Shown one piece after another: positions 12,446 to 21,628 of a stretch of DNA of 64,000 nt. A program made the translations under genes and the position numbers. The stretch covers positions 744,001-808,000 of the forward strand of contig NC_089396.1 of assembly GCF_003171515.1 (NCBI RefSeq), in the 5' to 3' direction. The stretch comes from Pyrenophora tritici-repentis (Eukaryota; Ascomycota; Dothideomycetes; Pleosporales; Pleosporaceae). Each line of letters opens with the position of its first letter. Positions within the stretch are counted from its first letter, which is position 1. The notes below the pieces were generated by a model. The model did not search any database. It had not been told where the DNA came from and saw only the letters and a program-made list of their open reading frames with translations.

Positions 12446-13536
12446 TTACCCCCCTCCTTTTTAGCAGCCGCGAGGCGAGCTGCTAGTGCAGGGCTGCGTG
12501 CAAATTTTGTGAGATGGTGCGTGCTGGCAGGTGTATCTGCAGTGGTAGGAATAGCTAACTGAGAGCAGGGGCGAGACCGAGACTGAGAGCGGGAGCTGGA
12601 GCGGGAACTAGAGCGGGAACTAGAGCGCGGGCAGCTACTAATCCAATGGTCAGCGGCGCCGCAATAAAGACATAGGTTGTTGCTAAGGCGATAGGCACGG
12701 CGTTCGTCAGATGAGTCAGAGGAGGATGCAGACAGGCGGCGGGCTGGTTTACGGACCGAGGATACTCGTGCGGACTGAACTTGGATTGGATCAACATCCA
12801 TAGGATCTAGCTGGCGACTGACTTGTTTGGGTTGCTGGGGTGGCTGAGGGCGGCGGGAACGTCGATCGAGGCTCTGAACAAGCTCAACGTATTCATCGTA
12901 CGGAATAGTAAATAGAGAGTCGTTTGACTCTTCAAGAGACTGACGGAGAGAAGAGCGAAGACCACGGTGGAGTACTGATATACGGGATGTATCAGGCCAG
13001 GTCGAAGCACCAGCTTCGTATGCGAGACGCTCAAATCGTGCAAGATAAGCTATCAGAGACTCCTCGTCACGCTGACGGACTAAGGAGAAACGCTGAATAG
13101 CCTCCTGTTGCTCCCTTGGGTTGTGGCAGAGACGCTGAAAGAAGGAAAAGATATCCTCCACATCCCACGTGTTGTTTTCTTCAGCTTGATGGCGGAGGTG
13201 TAGGACAGATGCTTGCTGAGGTTGTTCTAGGCGGTCCCATACATAATCAAATGCATCAGCTCCTGAGAGCTGGTCTGATCGAAGCTTGGCGCGGATTGAA
13301 GGGAGCCATGTCCGGAGTGTAAGCGGCTTTCCGTCAAAACGAGGTGGATCAGGAAGGCGGGAACGGGACGGAGGAGTGGCGGATCTGAGCTGGAGCTCAA
13401 GCTGATGTACGCTGGCGCGCGATGCGTCAAGATCAGATCGGAGTGACTGGATCTCAACACGCTGGTTCTGGACCTCCTGCTGTAGCTGTTGTACGAGCAG
13501 GAATAGAGAGGACTGATCTAGGTTCGGGTTTGACAT
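12433..13536 (-). CDS. Gag protein of the gag-only LTR element
   Basis: 367 residues from the ATG at 13536 (MSNPNLDQSS); a longer reading from 13563 would need a non-ATG start. It has an N-terminal coiled coil (about residues 10-55), a retrotransposon-gag region beginning near RLPDPPRFDGK and including WDVEDIFSFFQ and SLIAYLARFERLAYEAG, then a basic/Ser stretch and one CCHC zinc knuckle (CLYCGAADHWISSC), followed by an RS-rich tract. The protein would assemble a capsid-like particle and bind RNA. No protease or RT motif follows. The frame runs through the polypurine tract into the 3' LTR, where the Asn codon straddles the junction and the TGA stop lies inside the LTR. The frame is intact and probably functional. 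Confidence 0.9.
   Translation of the reverse strand: MSNPNLDQSSLFLLVQQLQQEVQNQRVEIQSLRSDLDASRASVHQLELQLRSATPPSRSRLPDPPRFDGKPLTLRTWLPSIRAKLRSDQLSGADAFDYVWDRLEQPQQASVLHLRHQAEENNTWDVEDIFSFFQRLCHNPREQQEAIQRFSLVRQRDEESLIAYLARFERLAYEAGASTWPDTSRISVLHRGLRSSLRQSLEESNDSLFTIPYDEYVELVQSLDRRSRRPQPPQQPKQVSRQLDPMDVDPIQVQSARVSSVRKPARRLSASSSDSSDERRAYRLSNNLCLYCGAADHWISSCPRSSSRSSSRSSSRSQSRSRPCSQLAIPTTADTPASTHHLTKFARSPALAARLAAAKKEGGNVTG
12449..12462 (-). promoter_or_regulatory. Polypurine tract of the gag-only element
   Basis: Read on the minus strand this is AAAAAGGAGGGGGG followed by TAA and then the 3' LTR. It is the expected primer for plus-strand DNA synthesis. It is also translated as part of the gag C-terminus. 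The Ty3 element at 28.38 kb has the same arrangement (G-run, TAA, then TGT of the LTR). Confidence 0.85.
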
Positions 13537-13592
13537 GGTGCCGGAAAAAAATAATTCTAACAAGGTTTCTGGCTGGGCTGGCGGGCAAGTTG

Positions 13593-13602
13593 GTCAAATC
13601 CA
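13593..13602 (-). promoter_or_regulatory. Self-priming primer-binding site of the gag-only element
   Basis: Two bases inside the 5' LTR, on the minus strand, lies TGGATTTGAC. This is the exact reverse complement of GTCAAATCCA, found inside the element's own LTR (plus-strand positions 13681-13690). Such complementarity between the leader and the region next to the LTR is the hallmark of Tf1/sushi-type self-priming, where the folded mRNA 5' end primes minus-strand synthesis instead of a tRNA. Confidence 0.7.
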
Positions 13603-13604
13603 AA

Positions 13605-13860
13605 TGTAAGGGGCTAGACCCCAGCGGCTGTATCGATGACGATACACAGATGACTGATCAAGAGATGCCTTGTAACAGAGTGGATTTGACAAAGAGCTAC
13701 AAAAGGATGCTAGCTGTACATAAATACAGGAGCGGACCGAAGATGGGCCGAAGTAGAATTAGATGGATGATGACAGAAACCTATAGATGTATCTCGAAGG
13801 AATCGCATGACGACAGCTACGCACACAGCGTAGCGCATGTAATAGGCTCAGCCTGTTACA
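13605..13860 (-). repeat. 5' LTR of the gag-only element
   Basis: 256 bp, matching the 3' LTR base for base. If the mRNA starts at the primer-complementary motif (near 13690 on the minus strand), R-U5 would be about 86 nt and U3 about 170 nt. Confidence 0.95.
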
Positions 13861-13865
13861 CAGAC

Positions 13866-15817
13866 GTTATGTACGTGAATACAGTCATTGCAGAAAGTTT
13901 GATCGGGCATCACTGACAATCCCTTGCGTAGAGCACTTGAAATGCACTTCACATTTCATATCAATCACCTCGTTCTCACTCTTTAATGCACTGTGCCAAT
14001 TCCCTGGTGCAATTTTCGCCATGCCGTATATAAAGAAAGGGCGTACGGAGTAACCAAAAGCATGCGAGATGCTGAGCCATCTTATGAAGAAGCATGGTAA
14101 CGAGCAACTGGAGAAGATATATCACGCTTGGAACTGCTCATTGTGAACGTCCAACGTTGAATCTCACTTCCTTACAACCAGTAGTTGGTACGATTCTATT
14201 CTCCGGGCCAGAGCCTAACTAGCAGGAAAAGGATGGCCAGAGCTCTGGGTTCTTATATACGTACCGTAATCCAAATAATATAATCAACATATACGCCATA
14301 TTAGCTTGTGCTTACCTCGCTCAAAATTATTATTTATATCAGCATTCCGCTGATTTCCAGCACAACAGACCTCAAGGTCATCCCAAGATGAAGCCCTTCC
14401 TGTTTTCGGTTGGTGACTAGAAGGTTCGCTATCGCTATAAAGCACAGTACTTCTGTGACACCGAAAGACTTCCTTGTCTTACTCCAGAACGCTATCCATG
14501 AACGGAAAGATTACGCACAGTGGTGTCCAGCTATAAGTCATCGAGACCGACCAAAGCAAAGACCACATCATCGCGTCATTGAAGTGTTGTAAGACAATTT
14601 CATGGTTCTCAAGTCTGAGAGCCTCGAATGGGAAGGCAGTACTGCTACCCCTGAGAAGACGCCTATGTCTCGAGCCAGTTGGAGAATGGTAGCCTTGGAG
14701 ATAACAGGACTGAAAAGAAATTTCATGTTGGACTCTCTGAAGCTTCAGCTGTCATGACAGGGTCGTCGAGCAAAGAAACTGTCAAGAAGCTATATCGAGA
14801 AGAGTTCGCTTTAGGGGATCTAATCTACACCATATTCTGCCTCACCCATGGTTCAAGCAGGATGTGATAGATCATACTCAAGAGCAGATACAGTGGCCTC
14901 ATACCACTATAGCAGCACTTTACACCGAAGCCTCCAAATCACACTAAAGATAGGCCATCATCTTTTTAACACAGTCCACACGGTCTCGTATCTCGACAGG
15001 GCCAGTTCCCTTCCATCTCGCCCCAATTTCAGTCACCATCTGTCAATCCCAGTTCCGGATTTCACATTTCAAACAAATTGAGAGTACGCTCACAACCTCT
15101 GGGGAGTAGTTGAATGTAGTCTGTGTTCGCTTTGATCTACTCTCAGCAAACATTAGGTTAGGGTTTCCTTCAACTGTGAATTACCTGCGTCAATGTAATC
15201 TTCTAAAGTCTTTTGGATGCGGTAGTTTTGATGCCTCAGGTCGATTGTGCTATTGTATCAGTAGCTTTTTCAATTGATTAATCTTATATGCAATACTTGT
15301 ATATTAGGAGTGCCTAGAATCTATCAATAGCAGCTATTCGCAGAAGATACAGAGCTTGATAATTTCATTAGTGCCGTCTTCTCGATGCCATGTGACTCGA
15401 AGCCAGACAAAGTCGGCTGTACACATGCTCAATTTGAGATCAATTTGATCTGTAATAGACCCAGTAGTAGTAGTGTGAGATTCTAAGCAGCTATATCGAG
15501 AAGCATAGGGATGAGCAAAAAAAGAAGGCTCATAGGCAGCGGATGTGACAACGCGACTGCGGAATATTCAGTATTATTCTTGTAGCTCAGAATAGCAATT
15601 CAGAGTGATATAAATCAGAAGTCTTCTTTTCTTAAACTTTCCGTTATGGAGGACCCTAATATGTGGCGTCATCGTCATCGCGTGAGTCGTACCTGCCAAG
15701 ACAAACCGCTCATGCCCCGCCATCCCACTCACCCCATCTCGACTTTTTCCAACACCAGCCCACATACACCAGATCAGCAGTATTGGGCGACACTGTTACA
15801 AACGCAAACCCCCCAAC
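13866..15817. other. Gene-poor stretch before the GluRS gene
   Basis: About 2 kb of A/T-richer sequence with only short frames. I see no domain, tRNA or repeat array. The last 150 bases upstream of 15818 are the probable promoter and leader of the glutamyl-tRNA synthetase gene. Confidence 0.5.
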
Positions 15818-17802
15818 ATGGACGCCGCAATCGCCGAATGGCAAACCCGCTCCGAGGACCTCAAGCCCCTCAACCTCAAGCAAATCGAGCCCCACCTCCT
15901 TGAACTCGACGCTCACCTTACCCTCCGAAGCCACATTGTTGGCTACACGCTGTCCGACGCTGACACAACAGTATGGAAAACAATTCGCGAGAACCGCGTT
16001 GCGCATGCGTTTGTCAAGCAGGACTTAATGAAGAACTTGTGCCGCTGGTTTAGGTACATTGAGGAGGCATATCCGCAGAGTGTTGTTGTTGTTGTTGTTA
16101 GTGGTGGACAGGGCAAGAAGGAGGAAGGCACCAAGGGAGGCAAGGGCAAGAATGATGATGCGAATTATGATATTGGGCTGCAGGATGTAGGGGATGGAAC
16201 GGGGATTGTTACTAGGTTTCCTCCAGAGCCTTCGTGAGTGCTTGTCTTCAGAAGCATATGCTGGAATGGGTAAGCTAATTGCACCGCAGAGGTTATCTCC
16301 ACATTGGTCATGCAAAGGCAGCGCTACTGAATGACTACTTCGCGCACGAGAAATACAAGGGCAAGCTGCTCCTACGGTTCGACGATACCAACCCCACCAA
16401 AGAGAAGCAGGAGTTTCAAGATGCCATTGTCGAGGACTGTGCGCTTCTCGGCATTAAGCCAGACCAGGTCTCGTACACTAGCGATTGGTTTGACCAGCTA
16501 TATGAAAGCTGTGTGCAGGCAATTAAAGATGGGCTTGCGTATGCCGATGACACTCTGCAGGAGAAGATGCGTGACGAGCGCATGAATGGCATTGCCAGCG
16601 CTCGCCGTGACGCAAGTGTTGAGGAGAACCTGGCGCACTTTGAGGAGATGAAGAAGGGTAATGAAGAGGGATTGAGGTGGTGCATTCGCGCAAAGATGTC
16701 TGTCGACGACCCGAACAAGGCCATGCGCGATCCCGTCATTTACCGCTGCAACCCCCAGGCACATCACCGCACAGGCGAGAAGTGGAAGATCTACCCAACC
16801 TACGACTTCTGCTGCCCCATCGTCGATGCTTTAGAGGGTGTTACTCACGCACTGCGCACTACCGAGTACAACGATCGCGATGCACAGTACCAGTGGTTCA
16901 TCAAGAACCTCAAGCTCCGCAAGGTCCATAACTGGGGGTTCGCACGTCTTAACTTTGTCCGCACTGTTCTATCAAAGCGCAAACTTACCAAGATTGTGGA
17001 TGCTGGTATTGTTTCTGGCTGGGACGATCCGCGCATGCCTACCGTTCGAGGTGTTCGTCGCCGCGGTGCTGTCATTCCCGCGCTGCGCGAGTTCATCCTT
17101 AAGCAGGGACCATCAAAGAACATTGTCAACCAGGATTGGTTCGCTTTCTGGGCTACTAACAAAAAGCATATTGAGCCAACCGCAGCGCGCTACACAGCTA
17201 TTGACGACGATGGCCGCGTCCCCGTCACAATCATCGGTGCACGTGAGGGTGTGATCTCCGAGGACAAGCCCAAGCATGCCAAGTACGATCTCGGCAACAA
17301 GAAGATTGTCTTCAGCTCATCCGTCATCATGGAGCAGGCCGACGCGCAGTCATTCGCGCAGGATGAAGAAATCACGCTTATGAACTGGGGCAATGCCATT
17401 GTCCGCAAGATCAGCCACTCCATTAACCCTCTCGAGATGGCGAAGCATGGTCTGAAGACCGTCACCGGTCTGGAACTCGAGTTGCACCTCCAGGGAGACG
17501 TGAAGAAGACATCGAAGAAGGTTACTTGGTTGAGTAATGATCAGGATCTCGTGCCCATCGAGCTGGTTGACTATGATTACTTGATCACAAAGGACAAGCT
17601 CGAGCCCGATGACACCCTGGAGGATTTCCTGAACCCACAGACTGAGACAAGGACCAAGGCCATGGCTGACTGTAATGTCGCCGGGCTCAAAGTTGATGAT
17701 ATTGTGCAGTTTGACCGCAAGGGCTTTTTCCGTATCGATCGTGCGTTTGCTCATGGGGAGCCGGTGGTTGCATTCCAGATTCCTACGGGTAAGAGCAAGT
17801 AA
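15818..17802 (+). CDS. GUS1: Cytosolic glutamyl-tRNA synthetase
   Basis: Charges tRNA-Glu with glutamate in the cytosol. Two exons, 15818-16233 and 16290-17802, joined across a 56-nt intron (GTGAGT...GCAG), give 642 residues. The N-terminal exon encodes the GST-like appended domain and a linker that includes a (GTT)n-encoded valine run and a Lys/Gly-rich stretch. The splice rebuilds the class I signature PPEPSGYLHIGHAKA. The second signature (KMSKS equivalent) reads VLSKRKLTKIV, and the WGFARLNF region precedes it. The C-terminal half is the eukaryotic/GlnRS-like anticodon-binding beta-barrel. Length is slightly below the yeast enzyme (about 700). The missing GlnRS-specific N-terminal domain and the LHIGHAKAALLNDYFA block favour GluRS over GlnRS. 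The frame is intact. Confidence 0.95.
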
Positions 17803-18139
17803 TGGTTCTGCGAAATTTGAGCCCCAGCCTACTCATTCTCTTTGCTATGAATGCGCGAGCGGGGATATTCTGAGATACCACAAAAGCTGCACTGTAGTCA
17901 CAAATCATCATACAATAAATGATGAATGGAACCTTTTATGATATTATGATCTCTCTGTCTGCGTGTTCGTCTTTCACTTTGTCTTATCACGTGGCCACAG
18001 AGTTCATGATCAGTCTTGGTTGAAGCACGGGCAGGATCAACGTCAACAAACAGCAGAAGTAACTCGATGATAGGGTATGAGGAAAGTGGCTTTTGCAATG
18101 ATATCTAGCTATAAATATAATAATTTCGGTAATACATGT

Positions 18140-18558
18140 ACTGTCTGTACAGAAAGAAGAAAGGAGAGAAGAAAAGAAGACATGGTCCTTTGAAGACGAG
18201 AAGGGAGGACGCAACTTGACATGGAACTTGAGGAACAGAAATTTCAGATAAACTGGATATTTTCAGGGGCAGATGAGCGACAGAGACATTGCTCCTGTAT
18301 AATTGTCTTTAGTACATGCAAATTTTTGGGTAATGTAACATAGAGAGAAGAAAAGAAGACAAGGGCATTTTATACACAAGAAGGGAGTACGCAACTCAAC
18401 ATAGAAGTCGTTCACTCGGAATTTCAGATAAACCAGATATTTTAGGGGCAGAAGAACAACAGGAGACATTGTCTCTTTCTATGTGGTGTTTTTTACATGC
18501 AAATTTTATAGTAATATGAAGATAGAGAGAAGAAAAGAGAGAAGAAGAGGAAAAGGTA
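18140..18558. repeat. Degenerate tandem repeats, about 180-bp unit (left part)
   Basis: An A/G-rich block in which the phrase GAGAGAAGAAAAG recurs at 18164, 18343 and 18525, i.e. every 179-182 bp. Each unit continues with a GAAGGGAGGACGCAACT-like and an AATTTCAGATAAAC-like segment. Copies are diverged. The same unit resumes after the pogo element and, more weakly, after the Ty3 element, so both inserted into a pre-existing satellite-like array. Between 17803 and 18140 there is only the 3' flank of the GluRS gene. Confidence 0.75.
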
Positions 18559-18619
18559 CTAACGTACCTAACGGGCGAGTGGGCCACACGGGCGAGTGGG
18601 CCACCTGCGCTAAGACCCC
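18559..18619. repeat. Left terminal inverted repeat of the pogo element
   Basis: Starts CTAACGTACCT and contains the 15-mer GGGCGAGTGGGCCAC twice in tandem (17-bp period) before ending in CTAAGACCCC. The doubled motif is mirrored at the other end and is a plausible transposase-binding site. Confidence 0.9.
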
Positions 18620-18690
18620 ATTAAAACCACGACTGTACACGACTATATAGCACCGTCAAAGATAGTAAATAGAAATCGTAATAGGCTATT

Positions 18691-20343
18691 CTACTCAGAA
18701 TCTATCGCTGCTTCTTGCCTACATGTGCGCATATTATGTCCTGCCTCGCCGCAGCGTCCACAGCGTCGTTGGCTAGGCTCGCCTGCCTCAACGCGCACTC
18801 TCTTCTTCGCCTTCTTCCTATCACTACATGCCCCAAACTCCTTAAGAGTCGTCAGTCGCACGCCCTCATCAATTGTTAAGGTCCCTTGCTGCTGTAAGCG
18901 CTTCCTTTTATATGATCTACGCTTACTTGAGGCCTCGTTGGCGGCTTGGAGCTCAGCGTTGCGCTTGGTCATTAACACCAGAGAATGCGCTATCATCTCT
19001 GCACCTTTTGACAGGCTTTTGATCGCCTCAACCATATACGTAGGTGAGCTATCTACATGTCTTCGAATCCTCTCTTGAATCAGCTTTGATTGCGACCCAA
19101 GTTCTAGGGTATTGCTTGGAGTTTGCGACTGCCAGGGACCGTCCTCGACGGTAGGTAGCAGTGGAGTGCGCAGCCGCACGTCAAGCGTCGATATCACAGC
19201 CTCTGGATTAAATGGGACTAAGCCAGCGCCTCGAAAGCTTCCTTGTATATTGGCCTTTGTAATCGCAGCGTCAAAAGCGCCTTTAAAGCACGGTAGGAAC
19301 TCTAGTTTAGTGATATGGGTGATCTTGTTGCGCATTAGATCCTCGGCTTGGCGGCCATACGCTGTCTTCAAAGGCGAGAAACACCCCACATCAAGAGGCT
19401 GTAGTAGGTGCGACGAGTGAGGAGGCATGCAGAGAGTAATAATGTTGTGATCCTTGCAGTACTGCTGGAAATCGAGCGAGTCGTGGCTCTCGTGGCCGTC
19501 GATAATAAGCAGACGATAGTTTCCTACAGTCCTCTTCTTTGTGTGAGCGTCAAAGTGCTTTAACCACTCTAGACCAAGCTTGTTTGTTGTCCAGCCGTTC
19601 TCAGAGACTGCAATAACCCAGTCGCGAGGTAGGTTATCTTCCTTGTACCAGGCAGAGAGGTGGTTCTTGCCTTTGAAGATGATAAAAGGTGGGATTGCCC
19701 ACCCAGTCGCGTTGATACCCTGGATCACTGTAGCCCACTCGCGATTGCCCTGCTGAACGCTCTTTGGTCGTCCTCGACGCTCAGAGCCTGTGACTACTGC
19801 TCCAGTTGATATCATGCCCATCATGAAGCCAGACTCGTCAAAGTTGTGGGTGTCCTCATCAAGGATACCGTACTTGGCCTTTGTGTTCTCCACAAGTCGG
19901 AACCAGCCTTGTATAACCTCAGGATCCTCACAGAGGGCTCGCTTGTAGTCATACTTGCGATTGAATTTGACCTTAAGCTCAGGGCGACGTTTGACGAAGG
20001 TTGCAGCCCAGTTCTGACCAACAGGGTCGCGGTGGCGCTCAGCCAACAAAGAATTAGCCATATCCTGCACAGCAGCAAGTCGGGGCGGAAATCCTCGCGC
20101 GTCGAGGTCAAGGATATGCTGGACAATTACATCCTCCTCTGTCTTAAGGAGGTTCATTGAGTTAGGCGTACAATCGCTCCGAAGAGGTATTCCAGCGCGT
20201 CGGCGCCCAAGAGTTACTCGAGATACGTTGTAGATAGCTGCAGCGCGTCTCTGCGACAGCGTCGCGTCGCGTTCGATAGCCTTGAGAGCAAGCTGTAATC
20301 GAGCCTCTTTTAAAGCTGGTAGATTGTTTTGTTGTTGGCTCAT
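18691..20343 (-). CDS. Pogo/Fot-type DDE transposase
   Basis: 550 residues from ATG at 20343 (MSQQQNNLPAL); an upstream frame extension into the inverted repeat lacks a credible start. An N-terminal Psq-type helix-turn-helix (SQRRAAAIYNVSRVTLGRR) is followed by a CENP-B-like HTH region and the DDE_1 catalytic core: first Asp in NFDESGF, second in LLIIDGHESH, third in PLDVGCFSPLK after PPHSSHLLQ. The C-terminus carries a Lys/Arg-rich nuclear-localisation-like segment and a CCHC zinc knuckle (CGRCGEAGHNMRTC). It should bind the inverted repeats and cut and paste at TA. No internal stop or frameshift is seen. Confidence 0.95.
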   Translation of the reverse strand: MSQQQNNLPALKEARLQLALKAIERDATLSQRRAAAIYNVSRVTLGRRRAGIPLRSDCTPNSMNLLKTEEDVIVQHILDLDARGFPPRLAAVQDMANSLLAERHRDPVGQNWAATFVKRRPELKVKFNRKYDYKRALCEDPEVIQGWFRLVENTKAKYGILDEDTHNFDESGFMMGMISTGAVVTGSERRGRPKSVQQGNREWATVIQGINATGWAIPPFIIFKGKNHLSAWYKEDNLPRDWVIAVSENGWTTNKLGLEWLKHFDAHTKKRTVGNYRLLIIDGHESHDSLDFQQYCKDHNIITLCMPPHSSHLLQPLDVGCFSPLKTAYGRQAEDLMRNKITHITKLEFLPCFKGAFDAAITKANIQGSFRGAGLVPFNPEAVISTLDVRLRTPLLPTVEDGPWQSQTPSNTLELGSQSKLIQERIRRHVDSSPTYMVEAIKSLSKGAEMIAHSLVLMTKRNAELQAANEASSKRRSYKRKRLQQQGTLTIDEGVRLTTLKEFGACSDRKKAKKRVRVEAGEPSQRRCGRCGEAGHNMRTCRQEAAIDSE

Positions 20344-20377
20344 TGTGAAAGTACTGTAGGTAACAGTATGTTTTGGT

Positions 20378-20437
20378 GGGGTCTTAGCGGAGTGGCCCAC
20401 TCGCCCATGTGGCCCACTCGCCCGTGAGGTACGTTAG
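20378..20437. repeat. Right terminal inverted repeat of the pogo element
   Basis: Reverse complement of the left repeat with one indel and a few substitutions. It again contains two tandem copies of GTGGCCCACTCGCCC-like sequence and ends in CGTTAG before the TA duplication. Confidence 0.9.
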
Positions 20438-21301
20438 TATTTAATAGATAAAGGAGGTAGGTCGCAACTCGACATAACAGGGTTCTTGGAAAATTTCAGA
20501 TAAGTCGGATGTTTTCAAGGGCACACAAGCGAAAGAACATATGATTGTCTGCAAGCGATTTAGTACACATAAGCGTGTTGTATATAAGTTGGTAGAGAAC
20601 GCGACATTGTAAACCAAGTCACGCGCTTTAGAAATTCAAAATATAATGTAGCTGTAATAAGTATGTTAAAGGTTAGACTTGATTTTATGTCGCATACAAT
20701 GATCCAATGCAAGTTTTGAGAGACGAGAAGAAGAGAAGGTACTAGTATTTCAAACATAAAGAGGTAGGTTGCAACTTAGCGTTAGATGTTGATCTAGAAA
20801 TTTCGAATAAGTCCTAATTTTTGAAGTAGAGTCGAGTGGCGGAAACATAGTTTCGTAGCGGAAGGATTTTGTATATGCAAGGTTTTTGATAAAGAGAGAT
20901 AGAAAGAGGAAGAGAGGGAAGGGAGGGAGAGTAGGTTTTTATAGATGAGAGTAAGCGGTGAAACCACATATAATAGGTTGTGAAATCATTTTTTGTCGCA
21001 TAGTAATTATCAATGTATAGAATAAGTAGCAGAGATACAGCTACGCAGAGAGAAGTTGTCGTGTATAGAAGTAGTTTTCAGAAAGAGGGTAATAGAACGA
21101 GTAAAAGAGAGAAGAGAGGGGGAGAGGACTTCCCATAGATAAAAGTAAGTGGCGGGAGTCGACATTATGTAAATAGTAAGTTGTTATTTTCCGTACAGCA
21201 AATTTCAATTACAGAATAGGTAGTAGAGAAATCTCTACGTAGAGGGGAGTTTTAGTACATTGCAGGTTTTCGGAAGAGAGAGAGAGATATATATAGAAAA
21301 G
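20438..21301. repeat. Degenerate tandem repeats (middle part)
   Basis: Continuation of the A/G-rich array between the pogo and Ty3 insertions. Phrases such as GGAGGTAGGTCGCAACT (20453 onward), GAGGTAGGTTGCAACTT (20761 onward) and AATTTCAGATAAG/AATTTCGAATAAG recur with irregular spacing. Purine-rich runs (AGAGAGAAGAGAGGGG) separate the copies. No coding capacity is visible. Confidence 0.65.
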
Positions 21302-21468
21302 TGTTACGGATCCATAGACTCGCTCGGCCCATGGCCCCCATATCGATAAGATCCTTATCTTATCGGACTAGCGCCTTGGCGCCCACAGCATAAGTTCGGG
21401 CTCACAACGTAGATAGCTCGATAGCTTGTATCTTGTCAAATCCAATCTTTCTTGATCGATCCCTCACA
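21302..21468 (+). repeat. 5' LTR of the Ty3 element
   Basis: 167 bp, TGTTACGG...CCCTCACA, identical to the 3' copy. U3 holds three GATA-factor-like hexamers within 20 bases (21345-21350, 21354-21359, 21359-21364) that also form a perfect 9-bp hairpin. The primer-complementary AGCTTGTAT at 21423-21431 marks the probable mRNA 5' end, giving an R-U5 of about 46 nt. Confidence 0.93.
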
Positions 21469-21470
21469 TT

Positions 21471-21479
21471 ATACAAGCT
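21471..21479 (+). promoter_or_regulatory. Self-priming primer-binding site of the Ty3 element
   Basis: ATACAAGCT, two bases after the LTR, is the exact reverse complement of AGCTTGTAT inside the LTR (21423-21431). In the Tf1/sushi lineage the mRNA 5' end folds back onto such a site and is cleaved to prime reverse transcription. The spacing (2 nt, TT) equals that in the gag-only element at 13.6 kb. Confidence 0.68.
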
Positions 21480-21628
21480 CCCTTTCAAGACGGGCCCTGG
21501 AAGCTCGTTCGCGAATTGTATTTTCTTGTCGCTGCGAGCGACACGCCAACGACAGAAACACTTACGCGACGAGGATCGCATTGACTATACGTACCGCCGC
21601 AGAAGAGCCGCCGTAGTAAAGACACCTG

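Larger units (their letters stand above)
12190..13860 (-). mobile_element. Non-autonomous gag-only LTR retrotransposon, complete
   Basis: A 1,671-bp element bounded by two 256-bp LTRs that look identical and flanked by a perfect 5-bp target duplication CAGAC (12185-12189 and 13861-13865). On the minus strand the LTR reads TGTAACAGG...CCCTTACA, so it has the usual TG...CA ends. Between the LTRs lie a self-complementary primer-binding site, one gag gene and a polypurine tract. There is no room for protease, reverse transcriptase or integrase, so it must be mobilised in trans. Identical LTRs and an intact frame indicate recent movement. The layout resembles the gag-bearing short LTR elements (TR-GAG) described in plants. 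The helper is unknown; the self-priming Ty3 element at 21.3-28.6 kb is one candidate type. Confidence 0.93.
18559..20437 (-). mobile_element. Fot/pogo-family DNA transposon, intact
   Basis: A 1,879-bp element flanked by a TA target duplication (18557-18558 and 20438-20439) with long terminal inverted repeats (18559-18619 and 20378-20437) that differ at only a few positions. It contains one complete transposase gene on the minus strand. It sits inside the degenerate tandem-repeat array; removing it restores a continuous repeat sequence. An open transposase and well-matched ends suggest it is, or recently was, autonomous. Confidence 0.95.

Noticed and set aside
12067..13916. A 57-codon frame apparently interrupted by the gag-only element
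   Set aside because: Removing the element and one CAGAC copy leaves a short open frame, but it has no other evidence of being a gene.
13422..13916. 164-codon plus-strand frame through the LTR
   Set aside because: It is the antisense of gag plus LTR sequence; the near-identical frame at 12067 confirms it follows the LTR, not a gene.
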